Positions 13,801 to 27,117 are shown, counted from the stretch's first letter. The stretch is DNA of 64,000 nt from Phylloscopus collybita (GCA_027886175.1 JAJNNQ010000026.1:10206001-10270000); one strand, 5' to 3'. Notes: generated by a model not told the origin, from the sequence alone. Numbers and translations: made by a program.

Positions 13801-15359
13801 TTTTTGAGTTAAATATTCATTGACTTCAAGAGATTTTCACTAAGAGCTGAATTAAACTAAGTAAAAACATTAGGATCTAGCTGAGATACTGACTTCTCCC
13901 ACGTCCTTAGAGCTCAGTATACTGGAATTCATTAACTCTCATAAAATGCAATGCTAAAAGTTGATGTGCTATTGAGTAATGATAAATGGAGAGTAACATA
14001 CATGCATTTGATTACTTGTTTCCGTTTCTACAATGCATAGTAGGAGGCTGCCTCCCCACATAGCTTTTGGACATGAGTTATGATTGCAAAACTCTGATAG
14101 TTAAAAATCATTGGCATGGAATTTGTAAAACCCTCAGTGCTCTGAGTGTCTTGATCTAGGCAGGTGGTGAAAGAACACGAAACTGGCTGATCAATATGAC
14201 TCTCAGAGTCGTGCCTTTTGTCTTGATGCAACTTGTAATTCAGTGATTAAGTATGAGGAGGGAAATCAGGGAAAGGTTAGAGAGGGTTGCATTTTAAATT
14301 CAATAGGGAGTGAGTGGAATGGAAGAGACATTCCACTATTAAAATTATCGACCCATTTCTATGCTGAGATGGACTTAGCATAAGACTAGTTGTAGTAAAA
14401 CACATGAGAAGCAGAATCTGAATGTCAGATTGCTTCAAAGTTTAAAGTAAGGCAATTTCAAGAATATTCTTCTCTACTCCACATGCACGTGTTCCCAGCT
14501 GATCAAACGGCCACTGACAGCAATGAATTCTGCTGTACTACCTAGGAAGCCACTTGTAGAAGTGTCAGGGCAGCAATAAAAGCATTGGCAGCAAGATTTT
14601 ACATCAAGAAAAGTCTCCTTACATGTGGAAATGCTTCACTGGCTTGCAGAATTTATGCCCCTGTTACATCTTAATTCTGATTAAGAGTAATTTGAAATCT
14701 GAGTTTCCTAAGGAAAACAGTGTTAGAAGATATAGGGATTCTTTGCCAAATTTTCTGCTGGTCTACATGTCATCTCTTTGTTGATGCCTCTGTAGACTAT
14801 TTACATCAACAGAAAAGTGTGGTTTCTTCACAATGAAAAAGTAATTTGAATTGATCTCTGCTCCAGCTGAAAAATTCTTAGAGATTTGGTGTCTTTCTAA
14901 AACCAGATTATTAAGGCTCCATAATTTTTATGAATATTTGATTTTTTCTATGAATGGATTCTTATAGTGAAATAAGATTTCTGTTCTTTATGCTTTTTTC
15001 ATGGGTTTAAGTACCTTTTCTGCTTATTTTGCTTGAGTCTGTTAGCACATAGAGACCAGACAAATAGGATTGTATATTGACCTAAGCAGATTCACTCCTA
15101 AACAAACTATTCCTCAAAGATTTCCAGAAGGCACCAGCAGCTCTTTAAGAAGTAACAGCCTACAACAATGTTATTTTTCACAGTTAAGCAGACTTTGGTC
15201 TAAAGCTGTGCAAACAAGCCTCTGAATTCTTGTCGCTTCCAGGGACTGTTTTTGGGTGTGTGCTGATCCATAAATCAAAAGGATTTGAAACAATGTAAGA
15301 GAAAATGTTTAAAGAAAACAAATACAAAAGGACATATTTTTCTCTTCTCCCTCCTGCAG

Positions 15360-15485
15360 ACCAGGGTACCTTTCCAAAGAAGTCAAAGGCATTACAGGGC
15401 TGCAAAATTTGAGTATGAAAGAGGAATCTCAAGAGTGCCTGGTCCAAATTGCACTGAATTAGTGCCAAACTTGTCCTTGACCAGA
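15360..15485 (+). other. Candidate exon (coding or lncRNA), unproven
   Basis: A strong 3' splice site (tctcttctccctcctgcag, AG at 15358-15359) is followed 126 bases later by a good donor, AGA|GTGAGT. The length is exactly 42 codons and the frame starting at 15360 is open throughout, so the exon would be phase 0 to phase 0. The translation includes HYRAAKFEYERGISRVPG and looks hydrophilic and mixed. A second frame is also open until a stop near the end, so the coding frame is not decided by sequence alone. I recognise no protein family. A non-coding RNA exon or chance are both possible. Confidence 0.2.
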
Positions 15486-17640
15486 GTGAGTTTTTGTTGA
15501 GATCCCATGTTCTGATTTTGGCAGTCAGGCTGGCTACCACGTCACAGTTCACTTCAGTTTGGAACAGGTAAGACGCAAACTGGAGCAAAGAAAGTTAAAA
15601 ATAACAGAAGACACCAGATCAATGTGGACTCTGACAGGCTCTCTTATAAAGAGTATGTGACTCTTTGTGAAACCATACGTAACACTAGCATTGTATAAAA
15701 AAGCCCAAATGGCTTGAAGGCTTTGGAGTAGCATTGATGTAAAAGGCCATGAAGGAATGGGACCATTTATTAATTCCCTGCCCAATAATACATCCACAGA
15801 TGTTCTAAACCAGGCAGCTTATATTGGGTCTTACTCTGCTGCTAGTGTCAGTGGCAAAACCTCTGGACACCTCAATGGTGAGACAACCCAGGCAGTAGTG
15901 ATGAAGGGAATTTATTTCTTCTGAGAGGAGCAGAGCTAACTCTGAACAGCCCCATTTCCTGATACTGATGTCCTCTTGTTGTCAAAATCCTGATATCCAA
16001 ATGCAGTAATAAAAGATTTGCCCGCCCAAGCAACCTAAATACTTCAGTGCAGCTGGAGGTGAAATCTCTGTCTATGAGAATACCCATAAAAAACTTTTTT
16101 TTTTTTCCTTCCAGGAGCTACTTAGATAGAAAAATCAAATTTGCTCTCACTGTTCTTTTTAAATAGAATGGAAGTGATCACTTTAGGAAGAAAAAAACCC
16201 CAAAAAACAAAAAACACGCCAGTAATTTAAACAACTCTAATTTTATTGGGTTTAAACATAAAAGTATAAGAAAAGATAAGGCTGAATCAAGTGGTGTTAA
16301 TCTCTGATTCTAGGTGCGGTTTTTTGTTTTTTTCTTCTCCATGAATGTACTAACACACATGGCGTTATCTAAAAGGAATATAAGAAGCATCTCAGTCCAT
16401 TATCAGCATTAATCACTGAATAGGCTGTCTATAAGAAAAATTGCTTCTCTGAAAACTTTGCGCAAGCATATCCTTTGCGTTCAAGTCAATGACAGTGTTC
16501 ACAGAAAAGCTGTCCCAATGCAGCCATCCAGTACCCCTGAGATCTGTGAGGGAAAGGATTTTGTCCCTAAGGCTTTTCTTTGTAACTTTTTGATTAGCCC
16601 ACAAGAGCATAAAGAGCACATAACTTTGATGAGTGTTAAAAAGCCCAGCCAGTGTCGGCGCTTCAACAAATGTGTGTGTGTGCATTACTGCCAGGTGGTG
16701 CTTGGCTCTGCAGTTCATTCCCTGGTCCTGATCACTGCCTGCCTGCACTGCACAAATCTTACTCACTCTTGAGCTCCCATTTAGAGTCAATCAGCTGCAT
16801 CTCTTCTGAAGCAAACTGCAGGTGCAGCACTGGGGGAATCCTGCTCCCAAGACCACTACAAATAAGCACTGTTGTTAAGACTGCACAGTCCTGCATTTGG
16901 AATCTTCCAGGAGACTTTACACTCAGTCATCTTCAGCACATGCAGAGCATGCACGTCTTAACAGCACAAAATCATAGTGCTGATACGTTCCGTCACAGTC
17001 CTCACAGTGTTTCAGACCCTTTGAACTGAGTAAAATTCACAGAAAATCATAACTGTCTAATGGCCTGAGGATAACAAAGAGGGCCCAGGAGAGACCCAGG
17101 CCCAAGTGCTGTGGAATGTGATTGTAGCCAATGGCCTTTCCCTTTGGGTGAAAGAGCATTCAGCAGGATAAATATTTATCTACTCCAAGTGTATGTCAGG
17201 CATAGCTGAAAGGAATTTGCATCTGAAAGACGATAATTAACATGATCAAGTCTTCAGTATATTTTTCAGGGCTACTGATTATAGCAACTGATGCAAACAG
17301 TCAGAAGAGTAAGAGGCTGAGAGGTTCAGCAGACCTCAATCTCCTGGAAATTCCATATGGTAATTTCCCATTTACTAAGAACAAGGTGCGAGGTCACTGC
17401 TAGCTTAGATTGAAGCATTAAGTATGACATACTATCACAATTTCAAAAACTGCATCTCTCTGACAGTTTTTATTTTTGTCTCCAAACTACAAGTGTGACA
17501 CTGTGAATGCTGAAAACATAGGAAAGACATTTACTTTGGTTTCCCTGTAAGAGAAAAAGAGGTCTTTTGGAATTATGTTTGCAGTCAAAGAAGCTGAATG
17601 TTTTGTCCATCAGATCTCCTCAGAGATTTCCTCGCTTGTA
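15486..17640. other. Unique non-coding DNA, no gene recognised
   Basis: Open frames of 104 to 125 codons overlap on both strands near 16.4-17.0 kb. They show no conserved motif, and three overlapping frames cannot all be genes. A short TG repeat lies at about 16670-16682. No transposon was recognised. Confidence 0.55.
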
Positions 17641-17659
17641 ATATATTTAACCTGCTGGG

Positions 17660-17697
17660 TGGGTTGTGGTGTGTGTTTTTTTGTTGTTGTTTTTGGT

Positions 17698-17748
<51 letters not shown>
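17660..17748. repeat. GT-rich tract plus 49-base poly(T)
   Basis: G/T-rich sequence (17660-17699) runs into an uninterrupted run of 49 T (17700-17748). On the minus strand this is A49 followed by CA-rich sequence. CR1 elements do not end in poly(A), so the run is not explained by the LINE family seen in this window. The Phe- or Lys-rich open frames across it are artefacts. Confidence 0.9.
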
Positions 17749-17749
<1 letters not shown>

Positions 17750-18089
17750 TGTCCCATTTTGAGTATGGTATAATTTTTAAGGCAGGCCAGGGAAAGACAG
17801 AAATGTCCTGGTTCACTGGAACATTTCCATAGGGGGATGCCTGTAGTCCTGTCAAAATAAGACAGTCTCATAAGTCCCATTCTGTGAGCAAGAACAAGTG
17901 CTTATCGTATCTTGAACTGTGAAGAGGATCAACTCATTTGCTAGTGTTTGTTAATCTTACATCACTGCATTGCAATTCTAATAAATGTTCCCTCATCTTT
18001 CTCTCACATCTTATTGCTTACATCCTGAGGTGCAGGAGAGCGTGTACTTTTTTCATTGGACTGCAGACATGCCCCTATGGAAATGCCTC

Positions 18090-18150
18090 TGCATAATGAT
18101 TGGACTGGATGATCTTGAAGGACTTTTGCAACTGAAACAATTCTTTGATT
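18090..18150 (+). mobile_element. CR1 LINE, 3'-end fragment
   Basis: The stretch gattggactggatgatctt is followed by a variant of the (T)CCAACC segment and a degenerate ATTCTNTGATT tail, which matches the avian CR1 3' terminus in sense orientation. Only about 60 bases are recognisable. This is a severely 5'-truncated or decayed copy, and its left boundary is uncertain. Confidence 0.7.
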
Positions 18151-21100
18151 TTAACAGCTGCAGAGAAACTGTATATGAGAATTTTTTGAAGTCATTGATA
18201 AGCACAAAGGACCCTGATTTCCAGAAGTACTGCTGTGAGATATCTTTAGTCACTGAAAACCTGATTCCACAAAACAAGGAAATCATCTCAGTCCTTTAAT
18301 GTGATGGTGGATTTTCCTAGGAAACTTTTAGGAGCCCCTGAGGGTCTCTTCTACAACATTAATGATGCAGTTTAGCTGCACCTGAAACTTATTAAGATTG
18401 CTCCTTCTAATCCGGATGGCAGGCCACCAAGGTTAAATCTGATGGAGGTTTCTTACCCCCACACAGCTCAATACATTTTAGAGACTGAACAGAACTCACT
18501 TTTTCAGGGTCTGTAATGAAAAGGAAGTACAAAGCTAAAAGATTAGCCATGAGGGGTGTTCACCAGCCAGGCATATTCTTAAAAAATTAAATGCTGATAA
18601 ATTTTTTTTCTTTATTTCACTATGTCATTTCATGACACACTTTTCCTGTTCTCATATTTGCATAATAAAAAGCTGAAGCAATCAAAATGTTTTCAGCTGA
18701 AAAATGTAAGTCTTTTTCAGAGCAGAAAAGCAAACACTTAGTGGCTTATTGAGCTGTTAAAACTAAATCTTGTATCTTCAAAAGTTGTTTACGTGTTTCA
18801 TATCTTCAAGCCAGAAAGCATAACCCACAAAGCCGGACTTGTCCCCATGACCCACTGACTTTTTGACATCTTGAGGTCATGCATCCCAAGCATGCACAAG
18901 CAGGAAACGCAAGGCTTCTTCCAACCACATCCTGGTGTGTCTGTAGTGTAAATTAGAGCTATGAGAGCTCTGGGAAAATTCATCTGGCAAGCATTCTATG
19001 TTTCTTTTTCTTTTTCTTATAAATTGTGCTGAAGGGTTTGAGCTAAGCCTGAATCTAATTAAAATTAATGAGAATTAAATGTAAGGGAAAAAAACAGAGA
19101 TCATCTGTAAATAATTGGTGCTAAGGATGGAAAACCTGTATATTGAGAAGCAGGAACCTCCTGTACCTCAGGACTGATGTAAGTGATAAGATGCAAGAGA
19201 AAGCTGAGGGAACATTTATTAGAATTGCAATGCAGTGACGTAAGAGTAACACATACTAGAAATTCAGCTGATCATCTAAATCATTCAGGATAAGATACGC
19301 TCACATTTTTGCTTGTGGAATGGAAGTTATGAGACTGTCTATTTGGTGGGGGGGTTTTTTGACACAACTACAGACTTTTCAATTTCCAGTTTAAAAAGGG
19401 ACCATCTTCTTTTACTTATCTAGAAATTTACTTATCTAGAAACTGCATTAATTCTCTGCCAGTCATATCCCTGTCATGTCACCCAAAGCTGGAAGGAATT
19501 ACTCAGATGCCACTGATTGCTGCTAAGAACCTACTATTGAAGTGTCTCAGATTGCTCTTAAGAATAATCGTCTTTTATGAGGCCTATGTGAACAAGAAGC
19601 AAACAAGAAAAATGAGACATAAGGGAAAAAACAGAAAGTGCAAAGGGATTCTATCAACATTTGGCTTCAGGATAGAGTCAGCTGAGATTCAAAGAAAGTA
19701 AATTATCTTATCCTATAAGATATGATTTTTATCCCTGGTCCAGTTTAAAAATTAATAGTATGAAGTTTCAAGGGGATCATCTGAAGGTGAGGCTACTGAA
19801 CATGGTGCCATTTGGCTGAGTGTCAAATAAACAACATGGAAGGACAGGGGCAATACTATATTAAAAAAGAGGGGGATTGCTGAGATTCATTCCTACATAA
19901 ATGAAACAAAATTAGGTAGGACCATATTTCCTGCACTGGCATAATTTCTGAGTGGCACAAAAGAGTTGTTGGTACAATTGAGATACCAATGAAATGGATT
20001 GGAAAAAGAATTATCTTACCTGCACCAAACAGGAAAGGAATACACAGAGGTTGTAAATTCAAAAATTCCCCCAAGAAACAGATTGGGAAGAAGGATTTAT
20101 GCAACAACACTTTTAGTTTTGTTTATAAAGCAAGAGCAGGTGCAAGTGCAGCTTGACAAATACAATAAAAATTCAGCATGTTTGCAAGTTCTAAGTACTG
20201 CAGTACCAAAGCACCCAACTGTTCAGGCCTTGAAGATTTCAGCTGGATAGATCATCACATTTACAATCTTTTGATTGTCAGCAGTACATAAGACTAATAG
20301 TAACATTCAATGAAATATGAAATCCCCAACTGACAAGAGCAAGATTTCAAACTGGACAGAAAGAAGTGAAGCTCAGAGAACACAAGTTCAGTAATAATGG
20401 ATAAGGCTGATGCATGGGATCAGAAAAATAAAGATGATCTCAGCCTTGGTACATCCCATCACAGCCAACCTATCCTTTTCATATTCAAAGAATGGTCAAA
20501 AACTGGGCAGCAAATGTTGCTGGAATCTACTTACCTCTTTCTGACTATTCAGAATGAAGGACCACTCATAATGCAATGTTGCAAGCTCACATTCTGAGTT
20601 CATTGTCCGATTTGATGTAATACAGAAAAGTTCCATCAGCTGCAAATCAGCAACGCCATAACTAGCCCAAGATGTTGCTTTATGACTTAGCTTTGTTTTA
20701 TTTGTCAAAAGATTGATGAGAGAAGTCTGACGTCATTCAAGACCTGCTGCAAATACTGAAATTTTAATATTAAAAATCTATAATGCAGCTCTCCCCAGAT
20801 GTTATTTATTAGAAATAGACTGTTGTCTATTTCTTCATTTGTGTATTTTTATATGGCAGCTCTTATAATCTTTCCTGTAATAAAAAGTAGAGAATTCCAT
20901 GCCTTTAAATCATAGATGTCTAGAATAGCTGCACTCAGTGCAATGCAGAGGGTTTACATAGCATGTGAAAGGGTGCCTGTAAATGTGAGCTGAGCTGAGC
21001 AAGAAGCCCTCTGTGCACAACCTCCCAGGAGCAACAGCAAGTATGTCAGTGACAGTACAGAAAATTTTTACATGGGTCTGTCTGGAGCTCTCACAAGTCT

Positions 21101-23114
21101 AACATAATAGTACCTGTAGATTACAGTACTCAAGAAATTTGAGGGCCATAAAGAGGTCATGCAAATAGAAAGAAATTTAAAGACTTCTAAATAAGATTTC
21201 TGTTTCTTCTTAACAGGTGCATTAAACAAACTTTATAGCAAGGCAGAAAGGCTTTGCCTGCAAGAAAGTTTTGCTTGTGACAAATAAATGAATAATTAGA
21301 AAACTTTTGTTAGGTGATTTGTTTTATCTATGGAGGTTATAAAGGGTATATCAAACTAATAATTCAAATTCCTAGTGATCACCGGTTTTCTGTTTTTGTG
21401 TTAGAGAACAAGTCAGGAAGCTACTTCTCTCATAGCACATTTGAACCAGTATGTCACTGCTTGATTGGCCTGTGTGTTTCATGAAAGGCAGTACTATGAG
21501 GTGTATTTTTTCCTACTCATTGTAAGCAGCTGAGCCTGAGACTTTTTAAAATGACATTGACATAAACATCAAGCATGGTACTGCAGAATGCCAGGAAACA
21601 AGAATTGAAGACCGACTGCATATAAAACCTAAACAAATCTTTCCATCAATAAAATGGGTAAAACAGTTTTAGAAATATGATGCAATTAACAGTTGCTTAT
21701 GAATGTGCAATGGTTTACTACAGTTCTTCTCAAATAATTACTTAGATTTTTTTGCAGTTTTAGGAGTCAGGTCACATATCTTCTTGGCAGATAGTGTGTG
21801 GGTATCTTAGCAATGATTGCATTTCCTGGAGCGTACCATGCACTCATTGCAACACAGCACAAGTGTGAAAGGAGGTTATTATCAGGCTTAAAGCAGTGAC
21901 TCTTGTGGGTGGAACCATTTCAAAAATGAGCCATTTAACACTCTGCAACATTACTGCGCATCCAGCTTCTCTCCAGTCAGTTTCTCTACCACAATGCATC
22001 ATTATTGCTGAATTGGGCAGAAACTGTACTTCCAGTCATTGAACATCTATGATTACGTGTACATTTATGTCTTCCATAGCGTGTTGCAAAATGCTTTGCC
22101 CTTCATCTGTTACAACTTTTTACAGAGCTGCCTTATCAGCCAGGTAAGAAATAATCCTCCCTTCCAAATGATTATTGATTTCAGGCCAAAGCAAAATATA
22201 TCAAGACTCCCTACAATAGCTGTTTTACTCTTTTTAATTGGATCAGCTGATTTTCTTTAATGCTTTATTTCCAATAGGATTGGACACTTGTAGTTGGTGC
22301 CACAGTTTTCTGGACCAAATGTGATTAAAAAAAAAGAAAAAAAAAGGGATTTCTATTTCTGTGTCTTCCCCCAACTCATTTAGCTTGCATTTTTCTTCCC
22401 TTGCCTTTTCCTTTTCCTTTCAATGTGGAGTTCTCTGTACTCTTGCACTGGCAGTTCTCTGCAGGATCCTCATTCTCAGATTCAATGCCAAAAGTGTAAG
22501 TGGTGTGCTTAAGGACATATACACCCCATTCCTCCTTTCACTCACAACACATATTGTCAGAGAGGGCAATCCTTGTGGGTATGGCCACAGGAATCATGCT
22601 TACCAGTGGGTACCCTTGGGCATGCCAGTCTTCCTCCAGCAGTTCACCCCAAATACTGGCATGAGGAGAGTCAGCAGAATTGGTCTTACTGCTGGTAAAC
22701 CTGCTCACCTTGCTGAAAAATATGTTGTTCTCCAAAAGAGGGGTTGAGGTGCTTAATTTGTTTTGGTCCTCCTGTGTCATGCCAAAGGTAAGGTGACAAA
22801 GGGAAAGTCTGACAAGAGGGCCAGTTGACACCTGTATCAACTACCTACAAAGAAAATGATGGTGTTTGATCCACTGTTTTCATCTTGGGATGTATCACTG
22901 TGAAAGGAGTATCTCTATGGAAGTATAGCAGAGCTGTTTTTCTCCTCTTTAAGGGAAGGGAAGGAATGAAGGGAAAGAATAGGAGACTATTTCAGAGTAG
23001 GTCAACTGGCACAGCTGAGGATCTGCATCAGGAGAAAAACCTTGCAGAAGGCATCAAGATCGAGAAGAACTAGTTCTCTATTATTTTATTGAGTTAAAAC
23101 AGTTTTGTAGAATG
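18151..23114. other. Unique non-coding DNA, no gene recognised
   Basis: No gene or transposon is recognised. A pyrimidine tract and acceptor at 21216 are followed by 22 open codons, a stop at 21285 and an overlapping AATAAA. This superficially resembles a terminal exon but is too short to call. A donor-like CAG|GTAAGA lies at 22142. The 128-codon frame starting at 22361 has no recognisable domain. A short A-rich patch lies at 22325-22347. Confidence 0.55.
19411..19442. repeat. 16-bp perfect tandem duplication
   Basis: Two identical 16-base units, tttacttatctagaaa, sit head to tail in unique DNA. Confidence 0.9.
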
Positions 23115-23557
23115 CCAGCTCCTGGATCCATGTGATTACAGATGCCTCAGGAAAGGCTGAGGGAGCTGGGCCAGTTCAGCCTTGAGAAGAGGTGACCTCA
23201 TTAAAGTCTGTCACTATCTGAAGGGGGATGTCAAGAGGATGGAGCCAGGCTCTGCTGGATGGTGCCAGGCAACAGCACAAGAGGCAATGGGCAGAAACTG
23301 ATGCACTGGAAGTTCCACCTGAACATGAGTCAGAACTTCTTTACTGCACTGGTGACCAAGCACTGGAACAGATTGACCAGAAATGTTGTGGAGTCTCTCT
23401 CACTGGAGATATCCAAGAACTACCTGGACACAATCCTGTGCCTTGTGCTCTAGGATGACCCTGCTTGAGCAGGAGGGCTGGATTAGATGATCCACTGTGG
23501 TCTCTGTTGTCATCAACGTGTGCCTGACCCATTCTGTGATTCTGTGATTCTCTTGCA
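23115..23557 (+). mobile_element. CR1 LINE, 3' end (~440 bp)
   Basis: This is a sense-strand CR1 3' end. The recognisable order is a GAGGGAGCTGGGCC segment, a segment equivalent to CAGCCTTGAGAAGAGG, the GAACTTCTTTACTG segment, the GGAGATATCCAAG segment and a GACCCTGCTTGAGCAGGAGGGCTGG segment. It ends in two copies of the ATTCTGTG terminal repeat. The part retained is the extreme C-terminus of ORF2 plus the 3' UTR, so the copy is 5'-truncated, as is usual for CR1. Stops interrupt all frames and it is inactive. The plus-strand frame at 23228-23458 is part of this element and not a host gene. Confidence 0.93.
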
Positions 23558-26500
23558 GTGAAATTTCTGTGTCAGTGAGTTACAAGAGCAAGTTTCTCTC
23601 TCCCACTTCATGTCCCCTCAGACACACTTCTGGTCACACTATCTCTTAAGGATTAATGTCCTCCTTCACAATAGAGGAAAGGTGGCTTCAGTCATAATAC
23701 AGCACACCTCTTCAAGGTTTGTGATTGAACAGGAAAAGACAATGGCGCAGCAGGATCCCCACAGAAAGGTGCGAGGAACTGTGGAGTGTCCTAGTGGGAG
23801 AAGATTCCTGGGCTGTGTACCTGTACTCAGCACTGTGCCAGAGTCACAGTGGGACTATTCCTGAGTTCAGAATTTCAACTTACATTAGAAACAAAGGATT
23901 TCAAATTTCCTTTAGGTAAATCCTGCCCTTAGTGAGTATGGATGTGACCCTTTTGTGGATAAAAAGTTTTGACAGCACTAGTATGTTGAGCTGAGCTTTC
24001 AAAGTGATTCAACTGAATTGTTTTTCTAAAAATGAAAACACAAAACCAAACCAAACCAGAAAAAGCTGAAATTTTGAATGCAGATAAGATTCTGCCTTCA
24101 GAAATTAAAATGGTTCATAAATATATTTACAGACATTAAAATGAACGCCTAATAGATGGAAAAGTCCTCTTCAACATAAAGCTACTATTTTTTTAAACTT
24201 GGTTAATATTTTCTCTGAGTGAATATTCTTGGGGGACAAAACAAAATGTTAAAAAATCAGACCCATAAGCAAAAATAAGTTATTTATACTCTTCACGATT
24301 CTTTTCTCTAGTCTGACTGCATGATGTTTTGAGTTCACAACATTACCAGGTGGAACAATATTGCAGCAGTACATATTATCTCTCAGATCATTCCTTCATT
24401 TTCTAGGATTCCCTCTTCCCCCATGACCCTTTTGCTCTTTCTTGGCTACCTCCCAAAATAATTCTCTTCTGTTTTCTTTTTTGCTGACAGTTTCCATTTA
24501 AAAGACCTTGGTTTCTGCCCCTTTGTATTCGTTACAGAATATAAATCAGAAAATCTCTGATTAGCTTACTTCCTTGTTTTTTTTAGCCAGGATGATGTCA
24601 GTACAGCTTAGGGAATGAAGATTATTGGTTACATTGTGGGCTCTCTGCTAGCCAAGTCAAGAGAAGCTCAGTGTTCAAAAGAGTGGAAACTTCATGTAAA
24701 CAACTATAATTTATATTGCTTGGAATCATGTTGAGAAAGAAAATTTGCACGCTAGATGTGAATGTGTTTTGTGATCAGGCATGGGTCTAGCCCAAGGAAG
24801 AAGTAAAACCTAGTTAAAATGTCACAGCTCCCCTTTTGTTCTGCAGGAACCAACCTCTGATGTACTTAGTGACTCATTTGTTGAAAGGTGTGTTTGGCAA
24901 TACTCTCAGAGCTATTACTAAAAACATTGACACGGAGAAGGTTCCGTCTCTTTCCTGATAAAACAACTTATTTAAGATTCACAAGACTCACACACCCACA
25001 GGAGGATTTAGTGTTGCCACAAAGACTGGCTCTTTAGTGGAGTGCTTGGTGGCATTCAGGCTCCTACAAAAGATAGCTTGAGAGTATTCTCAATGCTTTT
25101 TCTTATCCGTGTTATATGGTTTGTTTTATGCAGCAGATGTATTTAACATTAGCCAAAAGAGTGATAGTATTTAACAGAAAGGCTAACATTTATCATCTGA
25201 CAAGTCCAATTTGCTGTTTAGAGTCAAAATTGCATTCCATTAGGAAAAGTCACATCAAGTCATACCCCCATTGCTCTGTTTATTTATTGAGAAAGCATAT
25301 TCTCACCTTATTTCTCAAACCATTCTGATCTGTTTATTTTAAAATGAAGTATTCTCACAATGAAGAAACAGATTACATTTTCCCAAACATGAAATAAAAT
25401 TTCTTTCCTCTTAGAGCACTGCCAATGGTTGGCACTCCAAACCAGACTTAAATCAGTGAATCTTAGCCTTGCTTGTATCATTTCAGTGTATCACCCAAGG
25501 CCCTGAGAAAGACAGTTTCTTTTAGTATTTCCTTCAGATCTTGGTGCCAGCCCCTCACACTGAGGGAGGGGTGTTTTTGCAGGGCTGGGGGCTAGATGGT
25601 CATGGTGCTTGAGACATGCCTCTGTCTAACCCACCAGATGTGAACCTCTGCACTAATGGGGTCTCCTCTATTGTCCAGCCACAGTGGGCTGAGGGAACAG
25701 CTGTGAACAGCTTTCTCTCTCCAAAAATGTTGCTGTGGCCTGCATACCCATGTCCTGGTAAAAAAAACTAGCAGTCTGCACAGACAAGCAGATAAACCAA
25801 AACAAACCTGTGACACTGAGTTACAGCAAAGCTGACATAAGGCAGTTTACTTAACACACCTTGAAATGATGAGGTGTTGCAGTGAGCTTTCACACCTGCA
25901 TCCTGAAAGGATCTCAAGCCCCCTTGTCAGGGCTGTGCCCCTGTGCTCTGTGCAGAGGTTTTACTTAAGTATGTTAGGGTCTGAGGGCTACTTGCTTATG
26001 GCTACAGTCTTCAAAGCTATGTTTCATCTCTAAATGGTTGAGATTCTGTGAACATTGTAGTAAAGAGGTGACAATAAAATAGTATTCAGTGGCCTTTCGC
26101 TTTGCCGGTAGTTATTAACACTTTTGTTTTTTGAAATCACAATGGAAAGGGATATTATACTATTTTTTTTCTCCCTGTTTGAATAAGGACAAATTGAAAT
26201 GTTTTGGGTTTTTTTCCCTGAAAACAATCATTCCACTTTGAGACCTAAATCTGAGCATTTCTGAAAATGGCTTATTTTTCTGGGTCATGACACCTCTGTA
26301 AATGGAGTTTAATGTAGCTGATGTCTGACAGAGGTTCTTGAAAGTTGAGAAGAAACTTTGGTGCTAGAGGAACCTTTGTGTGATTCAGCTCAGAGCGTCT
26401 TCAAGTATTTTCTTTTAGTTTAAAAGTACAAGAAATTAGAAAAATTCTTTTACCAGAACTAATTGCATAATCTGCACTTCTCATTTTTAAGTCTCAAGTG

Positions 26501-26954
26501 AGCAAAACTTGGTTTGTAGAATGCAACAATTTTTGTCTGACTTTTATTTTGTAAAAGCACATTTAGGGTAATTAATCCATTTAATAAAGTAGATTTTTTT
26601 TTTCATTAGCTGTAGACAAAATTGATGTTGAGGACCCTATTATATGATTAACAAATAGCAAAAGATTAAATTTAGAGAGACATGCATTCATAGACGTACA
26701 TTGTTCGGAAATAAAGAGTCAAACATTGTTCTCCAGCCTTACGCATATTGCCAAAATGCCACAAGCCTTTAATTCTTAGCACACAGAAGATAGGACATAG
26801 GACATGAACTAAATCCCAGCTTACATTGAGGTTTTTGTAATCATTTGCTATCAGGCAACCAAGCATGTTAGCACAGAAACAGTCAGGCCAAACAAAGGAG
26901 AAACCACCTCTTCCTCGAGCTCTGAATCTCAATGCAAATCTGTATAAGTATTCA
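23558..26954. other. Unique non-coding DNA, no gene recognised
   Basis: AT-rich unique sequence with open frames under 85 codons. It contains the short candidate exon at 24847-24887, listed separately. An AACCA-type short repeat lies at about 24044-24058. No other mobile element is recognised. Confidence 0.55.
24847..24887 (+). other. Candidate short exon, unproven
   Basis: The acceptor (ccccttttgttctgcag, AG at 24845-24846) and the donor AAAG|GTGTGT bracket 41 bases. Read from the first base the segment gives EPTSDVLSDSFVE with two bases left over, an acidic and serine-rich peptide. Such a short open stretch is weak evidence by itself. Its two-base overhang is phase-compatible with the candidate exon at 44666, which begins by completing a codon with one base. 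Confidence 0.12.
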
Positions 26955-27072
26955 AGGCCAGATTGCATGAGGCTTTGAGCAAGCTGGTCTAGTGTAAGAT
27001 GCCTATGCCCATGGCAGGGGATTGCAACTATACGGTCTTTAAGGTCCTTTCCAACTCAAACCATTCTATAGT
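26955..27072 (+). mobile_element. CR1 LINE, 3'-end fragment
   Basis: A sense CR1 tail of the GGTCTAGTG...CCCATGGCAGGGG type is followed by a segment equivalent to CTTTAAGGTCCTTTCCAACTC and a decayed ATTCTATAG terminal repeat. About 115 bases are recognisable. It lies tail to tail with a minus-strand CR1 fragment at 27118. Confidence 0.88.
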
Positions 27073-27117
27073 GTTATAATCACTCCAAAAAAAATCCACC
27101 AAAACCAAACAAAAAAA

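Larger units (their letters stand above)
5557..15359. other. Unique non-coding DNA, no gene recognised
   Basis: Almost 10 kb with no recognisable gene, RNA gene or dated transposon. It contains a T19 run at 6147-6165, a GGTTTTTTT low-complexity patch at 7539-7574 and a small tandem duplication at 7817-7861, listed separately. The longest open frame, 148 codons starting at 6679 on the plus strand, has no domain, signal peptide or homologue that I recognise. It is rich in Ser, Phe and Cys, as expected of a chance frame. I would treat the interval as intergenic or intronic. Confidence 0.6.

Noticed and set aside
17575..17880. Phe-rich and Lys-rich small proteins
   Set aside because: Produced by translating the 49-base T run and adjacent G/T tract.
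21217..21287. Possible terminal coding exon with AATAAA
   Set aside because: The acceptor is fair but only 22 codons are open, the stop is expected by chance, and no upstream exon with a matching phase was identified.
22081..22142. Possible short exon ending in CAG|GTAAGA
   Set aside because: The donor is good but the upstream acceptor is weak and several alternatives exist, so the boundaries cannot be supported.
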